A stretch of DNA of 9,607 nt, from NCBI GenBank assembly GCA_021800805.1, contig JAJYYR010000023.1, positions 1 to 9,607 on the forward strand. The letters are read 5' to 3'. Below the pieces are notes generated by a model. It was given only the letters and a program-made list of their open reading frames with translations, made no database searches and had not been told where the DNA came from. This DNA comes from a bacterium. Lineage in GTDB: Bacteria; SZUA-79; Acidulodesulfobacterales; Acidulodesulfobacteraceae. The position numbers and the translations under genes are program-made. Each line of letters begins with the position of its first letter. Position 1 is the stretch's first letter. Shown here one piece after another: positions 6,688 through 9,607 of the stretch.

Positions 6688-7431
6688 TCATAACTCTTGT
6701 AGTACCCAAACTGCCATACCCCAAATATAAATTTTATTTTTATCAAAATCTATTTTTTCAAATGTCCCCGGATATATCTCATTTATGTCCTTTAATTTAA
6801 TATTTTTAGATTTAATCATCATACGGGAATTATCTGAAATTAAAGTTATTTCATTAGTCGTAACCTCAGAAATTCTTTTAAAGACCAATCCAACTTTAGG
6901 GAAATAAAACAAATATATTTGACCTTCGCTAAATTCATTTGCGCCTACCCCAACGTATGATTTTTTTTTGATTGCGGGGTACATAGTATCGTCAAGGCAT
7001 TGAATTACAAATTCGGCACGATTGTTATTATCAGTATCTTTTCTAACATAAAAATATTCAAAATTAGGTTTTTCAGCGTAGTCAAGCAAAATATTTTGTG
7101 TTCCTGTTCCGCCTATAATGACTTTATCGTAACTACCTAATCTTTTAGAAAGCTCTTTGATTTGTAATTCTGAAAATAAGCCGGTTATACTATTTGAATA
7201 ACCATCAAAAACCTGTCCTATATTTATATCTAATGCGAAACATATTTTTATTAGGTTCTCTATTGGAATCCGACTGCCAGTTTCATATTTAGCTATAGAA
7301 TTTGGTTTAATGCCTGATTTTTCAGCAACTTGAGCAATTGTAAGATGAAGTGACTTTCTGGCGGACCTTAAGTGGTTCCCTATTTCAGTATAAATATTTT
7401 TTATGTTATTATCGGTGTTTTTTTCTTCCAT
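6688..7431 (-). CDS. HTH/S24-type phage-like repressor with Thr in place of the catalytic Ser
   Basis: The 247-residue protein has an N-terminal XRE-type helix-turn-helix (about 15-75; TIAQVAEKSGIKPNSIAKYE) and a C-terminal LexA/CI-type S24 domain (about 125-245). The S24 layout is clear: the nucleophile motif reads LDDTMYPA (146-153) where the usual form is GDSM-P, and the catalytic Lys region is LVFKRI (182-187, K185). Thr149 replaces Ser, and no Ala-Gly cleavage site is evident in the linker, so RecA-stimulated self-cleavage is probably lost or altered. The gene diverges from the replication operon at 7630 across about 200 bases holding paired repeats and a strong promoter, the classical layout of a repressor controlling early genes. 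DNA damage may therefore not be the switch; an antirepressor is a possible alternative. Confidence 0.85.
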   Translation of the reverse strand: MEEKNTDNNIKNIYTEIGNHLRSARKSLHLTIAQVAEKSGIKPNSIAKYETGSRIPIENLIKICFALDINIGQVFDGYSNSITGLFSELQIKELSKRLGSYDKVIIGGTGTQNILLDYAEKPNFEYFYVRKDTDNNNRAEFVIQCLDDTMYPAIKKKSYVGVGANEFSEGQIYLFYFPKVGLVFKRISEVTTNEITLISDNSRMMIKSKNIKLKDINEIYPGTFEKIDFDKNKIYIWGMAVWVLQEL

Positions 7432-7498
7432 TTATTTTATCCGCAATATTATTTTCCTTATTTTATAATAATTTTTTTTTAAAGAAAAGAATTTATTT

Positions 7499-7535
7499 AA
7501 TTGTATCATAAATAAAATAAATTGTAATATAAATA
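7499..7535. promoter_or_regulatory. Paired 16-base direct repeats, candidate repressor operators
   Basis: AATTGTATCATAAATA (7499-7514) and AATTGTAATATAAATA (7520-7535) match at 14 of 16 positions and start 21 bases apart, two helical turns. They lie just upstream of the -35 box at 7546 and between the divergent repressor and replication genes. Each contains TACAAT on the minus strand, so they may also overlap the repressor's own promoter. The AT-rich setting lowers certainty. Confidence 0.45.
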
Positions 7536-7545
7536 TTTTTTTCTA

Positions 7546-7574
7546 TTGACAAGACATATTAAATTATACATAAT
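7546..7574 (+). promoter_or_regulatory. Strong sigma-70-type promoter of the replication operon
   Basis: A perfect TTGACA (7546-7551) and CATAAT (7569-7574) are separated by 17 bases, with the replisome-organizer start 55 bases downstream. This is the best promoter in the window and probably needs repression when the element is integrated. Confidence 0.7.
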
Positions 7575-7629
7575 AAAAAATATGGAGTTATACGGACTTA
7601 TTTTGTTTTCGAAATAAAGGTGAAAAAAT

Positions 7630-8451
7630 ATGGAAAAACGAAATTATTGGCTAAAGTTAAAAGAAGATTTTTTCTCCCAACCATATATTAAAAAATTACG
7701 CAAGATAGCTGGCGGCGACACATACACGATTATTTACCAAAAAATATTGTTACTTTCAGTAAAAACTAATGGTTATATAGTTTTCCAACACATCGAAAAA
7801 ACCCTAGCCAAAGAATTAGCTTTAATTTTAGACGAAGATATAGACAATGTTACGGTAACTCTCGAATTTATAAAAGCCAATAAACTTATCGAACAAACTG
7901 AGAACGAAAATGAATATTTACTTCCAGACATGCTTTATTTAATAGGCTCTGAGTCTGAAAGCGCAAAATGGGTAAGAGCCTACAGAGATAGGAAAAGAAA
8001 GGGATTACTAATTTCATCTGAAAAACAAACCTTACAATGTAAGGATAATGTAATGGGATGTAAGGATAATGTAATTATAGATAAAGATATAGATAAAGAT
8101 ATAGATCCCCCTCTTGCCCCCCATAAAAATACAGAAATGCGAGGGGGAGAATTAATTTCCGATAACAATCTTACAAAACTTTCCAAAAAATATAAAGAGA
8201 AGGAGATAAATAAAGCCTATCAATACCTAAAATATCTAAAATCAAAAGGCAAAGAAATAAAAGACCCAATAGCACTTTTGTTTACCATGCTGAAAAACGG
8301 TACTTACGCAGATATAACAGAAATTGAAAATCAGCAAAAAAAGAAAACAAAAAAATATCAAATCATAAAGCCACAAAAATCAGTAGTTAAAAACCAAAAT
8401 ATTAAATCAATTACAGAACAAATACAAGAATGGACAGGAGAACTGTTGTGA
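7630..8451 (+). CDS. Phage-type replisome organizer (replication initiator)
   Basis: The 273-residue protein begins RNYWLKLKEDFFSQPYIKKL (4-23), then YQKILLLSVKTNGYI (36-50), and ends its first domain with LYLIGSESESAKWVRAYRDR (102-121). This is the pattern of the phage replisome organizer N-terminal domain (Phage_rep_org_N), a winged-helix origin-binding module. A low-complexity linker (about 135-172) contains CKDNV twice, DKDI twice and a proline-rich turn. The C-terminal part (178-235) resembles a small helical domain, and a basic tail follows. Such proteins bind the origin and recruit the replicative helicase or its loader. The linker DNA carries direct repeats, so the origin may lie inside the gene. 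The start has AAGGTGA about 7 bases upstream, and the stop overlaps the next gene by four bases (GTGA). Confidence 0.85.
   Translation: MEKRNYWLKLKEDFFSQPYIKKLRKIAGGDTYTIIYQKILLLSVKTNGYIVFQHIEKTLAKELALILDEDIDNVTVTLEFIKANKLIEQTENENEYLLPDMLYLIGSESESAKWVRAYRDRKRKGLLISSEKQTLQCKDNVMGCKDNVIIDKDIDKDIDPPLAPHKNTEMRGGELISDNNLTKLSKKYKEKEINKAYQYLKYLKSKGKEIKDPIALLFTMLKNGTYADITEIENQQKKKTKKYQIIKPQKSVVKNQNIKSITEQIQEWTGELL
8038..8106 (+). repeat. Repeat cluster inside the replisome organizer gene, possible origin iterons
   Basis: TGTAAGGATAATGTAAT occurs twice without mismatch (8038-8054 and 8059-8075), 21 bases apart. Directly after comes a 12-base unit, ATAGATAAAGAT, in about 2.5 tandem copies (8077-8106). 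The repeats encode the protein linker. Phage initiators of this type often carry their origin inside their own gene, and this cluster next to a GC-rich inverted repeat is the obvious candidate. Confidence 0.5.
8107..8147 (+). repeat. GC-rich inverted repeat next to the iteron-like cluster
   Basis: CCCCCTC (8107-8113) can pair with GAGGGGG (8141-8147) across a 27-base loop that also contains a further C-run. It is conspicuous in very AT-rich DNA. It may be part of an origin or only reflect the Pro and Gly codons of the linker. Confidence 0.35.
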
Positions 8452-8801
8452 TTATTGATGACATAATCCAAAAACAGCAATGGCTATACCAACTTAGACA
8501 AGAAGAACGCGAACTAAATCAATTGGTTGATGATTATTTAGGGGATATGCCTGAACAAGTCTATAATACACTCAAAAAACGAATTGAAGAAAAAATACCG
8601 TTAAGCGATATAGAAGCAAAAGAAAATCTAGCTAAAATCGAAATAAAAGCATTCGTATTTGAGAAAGTTTTATTCTTGCATAAAGACAATTATCCTAATT
8701 TTTTTCAGGATTATATTAAAAGATTTAAAAAAAATCTATATTCAATAAATTCAATAAATGGGGGCAAAAATGGAAAAGATAGAAATGGAAGCAATCGATA
8801 A
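8448..8801 (+). CDS. Small charged helical protein of unknown function in the replication operon
   Basis: The start is taken as GTG 8448-8450, because AGGAG (8436-8440) stands seven bases upstream and the GTG overlaps the previous stop as GTGA; an in-frame ATG at 8430 lacks this support. The resulting 117-residue protein is highly charged and predicted mostly helical (IIQKQQWLYQLRQEERELNQ; later LAKIEIKAFVFEKVLF). No Walker motif, zinc site or signal peptide is visible, so it is not a DnaC-type ATPase. Position right after a replisome organizer suggests a role in replication, such as a helicase-loading or regulatory partner, but this is inference. The last codons overlap the next gene. Confidence 0.7.
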   Translation: MIIDDIIQKQQWLYQLRQEERELNQLVDDYLGDMPEQVYNTLKKRIEEKIPLSDIEAKENLAKIEIKAFVFEKVLFLHKDNYPNFFQDYIKRFKKNLYSINSINGGKNGKDRNGSNR

Positions 8802-9102
8802 TATGAAGTCGCTTTTTTCGCTTTTGATTGAAGAAATTAAAAGCGTTAAAGAAGATAAAAATAAGTTACCGATTCAAAGATTATTAAACACCGAAGAAGC
8901 AATGAAGATTTTAGGGATTAAAAAATCAAAATTATACGACATGGTATCGCGGCAAGAACTTCCACACATTAAAATTGCAGGCAAAATAATGTTTGATTCA
9001 ACAGACCTAAAAAAATTTATTGAGTCTAACAAAAAAGAAAAATTCAGATATGATTTTAGTGCTGGTGATTTAAAAGGCAATAAATACAATAAAAAGAGGT
9101 AA
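8770..9102 (+). CDS. Excisionase-like helix-turn-helix DNA-binding protein
   Basis: The chosen start is ATG 8770, preceded by GGGG (8761-8764) at five bases; an ATG at 8758 in the same frame adds four residues. The 110-residue protein has a MerR-like HTH_17/excisionase-type domain: LLNTEEAMKILGIKKSKLYD, then ELPHIKIAGKIMFDSTDLKK and FIESN. The helix-turn-helix followed by a wing and a second helix is typical of Xis, AlpA and related small regulators. The gene overlaps its upstream neighbour by 32 bases. It could direct the integrase toward excision, or act as a regulator of the operon; the domain alone does not decide. Confidence 0.75.
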   Translation: MEKIEMEAIDNMKSLFSLLIEEIKSVKEDKNKLPIQRLLNTEEAMKILGIKKSKLYDMVSRQELPHIKIAGKIMFDSTDLKKFIESNKKEKFRYDFSAGDLKGNKYNKKR

Positions 9103-9108
9103 ATATTT

Positions 9109-9396
9109 ATGAAATATGATAGCCAAAAAATGCGCGAGAAAGCCCAATTCATTGTACCGCAAATCCGTGACAACTATAAACAGATAATAATAATTGCAAC
9201 TTTACAACAGTTTTTATCATTAATAGCAGCATTTATCTTATTTTATTATACTTTTTATTTTGCAACCTATTTAATTTTTCCTTCGATATTTTTATTTTTA
9301 TATTTTTTATATATATCAATTAATAAAAGGACAATAAAAGAAATAAATAAGGAAATCAGGAGACAAACAAAATGCAAACAATACAGAAAAAAATAA
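9109..9396 (+). CDS. Small membrane protein with two transmembrane helices
   Basis: The 95-residue protein has a charged N-terminus, hydrophobic segments at about 25-48 and 51-72, and a strongly basic C-terminal tail (KEIRRQTKCKQYRKK), so both ends are probably cytoplasmic. GAGG (9096-9099) precedes the ATG by nine bases. It follows the HTH gene by 6 bases and overlaps the next gene by 25 bases, so all are probably co-transcribed. I do not recognise a family. Small membrane proteins are common among mating-channel components, and this would fit if the next gene is a transfer gene. Confidence 0.65.
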   Translation: MKYDSQKMREKAQFIVPQIRDNYKQIIIIATLQQFLSLIAAFILFYYTFYFATYLIFPSIFLFLYFLYISINKRTIKEINKEIRRQTKCKQYRKK

Positions 9397-9607
9397 TAAT
9401 TGTAGCTCTGTTTTTTTTCATTATGACTTCTTATCTAAGTTTTATGAGTTTTTATCGCGTCAGGCCTGCGTTTGCAGGCGTAAACTCATTCGTTTCCGCA
9501 GGTCTTAACGGCGCAAACTCGGTATCTACGAGCGGCGGAGCAGGGGTATTTCATACGCAGGGCGAAAATATTTACGCTTTAGGCTACAGCAATGTCAGAT
9601 TCAATAC
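9372..9607 (+). CDS. Exported protein, N-terminal part; possible TraH-like transfer protein
   Basis: ATG 9372 is preceded by AGGAG (9358-9362) at nine bases, and 78 codons are open to the window edge. Residues 1-35 form a long Sec signal peptide (KK, then IIIVALFFFIMTSYLSF) with a likely cleavage after AFA at residue 35. The mature start (GVNSFVSAGLNGANS, then GGAGVFHTQGENIYALGYSN) has an order resembling F-type TraH, whose mature N-terminus reads like VNS...G...N...GaY/F.tQ...y..GG. The match is faint and too short to prove. Base composition becomes clearly more GC-rich from about 9455, unlike the preceding replication genes, which suggests a different module. Confidence 0.6.
   Translation, partial: MQTIQKKIIIVALFFFIMTSYLSFMSFYRVRPAFAGVNSFVSAGLNGANSVSTSGGAGVFHTQGENIYALGYSNVRFN

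Noticed and set aside
6245..6724. A longer 159-residue reading of the exported protein
   Set aside because: The added N-terminus overlaps the repressor gene, lacks a good ribosome binding site and hides a clear signal peptide that starts right after GGAGG.
7582..7617. An 11-codon ORF (MELYGLILFSK) close to the expected transcript start of the replication operon
   Set aside because: It could be a leaderless leader peptide, but it has no ribosome binding site or attenuator-like structure, and such short ORFs are common by chance.
8741..8758. Tandem 9-base repeat TTCAATAAA
   Set aside because: It encodes a short SINSIN stretch at a gene end and is too simple in AT-rich DNA to call a site.
9464..9479. 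Perfect hairpin GCCTGC-GTTT-GCAGGC
   Set aside because: It lies within the signal-peptide region of an open gene and has no T-run, so it is not a terminator; coding constraint explains it well enough.
1..9607. CRISPR array or retron-like RNA
   Set aside because: No regularly spaced repeats with unique spacers, no cas genes and no reverse transcriptase are present; the repeats found are short and belong to att, operator or origin-like regions.

Overview
This AT-rich bacterial window appears to hold one end of an integrated mobile element next to a tRNA-Lys attachment site, plus a short piece of flanking chromosome. Reading frames are open with the standard bacterial code, start sites often carry AGGAG-type ribosome binding sites, and several promoters fit the sigma-70 consensus. 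The host cannot be named from the sequence. A membrane PAS sensor and Sec-type signal peptides fit a low-GC bacterium, possibly Gram-negative, but this is inference.

Layout. Bases 1-829 (minus) are the N-terminal part of a membrane PAS sensor, taken as chromosomal. Bases 934-978 (minus) are an isolated 3' half of a tRNA-Lys(UUU) gene, cut at the anticodon loop; the 5' half is absent. This is the footprint of tRNA-targeted integration, so the intact tRNA is expected at the other end of the element, right of this window. Short repeats follow, then a complete tyrosine integrase (1137-2168). A convergent two-gene operon comes next (5331 to 2192, minus): a zinc-ribbon protein of unknown function and a 760-residue TPR protein, joined by a TAATG overlap and driven by a strong promoter. 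The far side of this operon carries a decayed copy of an integrase 3' end (5469-5537), so the operon sits between two integrase tails.

Bases 5598-6169 (minus) are a MazEF-type toxin-antitoxin pair with a TTG-initiated toxin and a palindrome over the promoter. Bases 6245-6622 (minus) encode a small exported protein. Bases 6688-7431 (minus) encode a HTH/S24-type repressor in which the usual catalytic Ser is Thr. The repressor diverges from a rightward operon (7630 to beyond 9607): a phage-type replisome organizer with repeats inside its gene, an unknown small protein, an excisionase-like HTH protein, a two-helix membrane protein, and the start of an exported protein that faintly resembles conjugation protein TraH.

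How the parts may work together (inference): the integrase and perhaps the HTH protein control insertion and excision. The S24-type repressor holds the replication operon off through paired operator-like repeats at 7499-7535. MazEF would stabilise the element. The zinc-ribbon/TPR pair looks like cargo and is the best candidate for an undescribed system, possibly defence or toxin-antitoxin. The element mixes phage-type replication with possible conjugation genes, so it could be an ICE, an integrative plasmid or a satellite.
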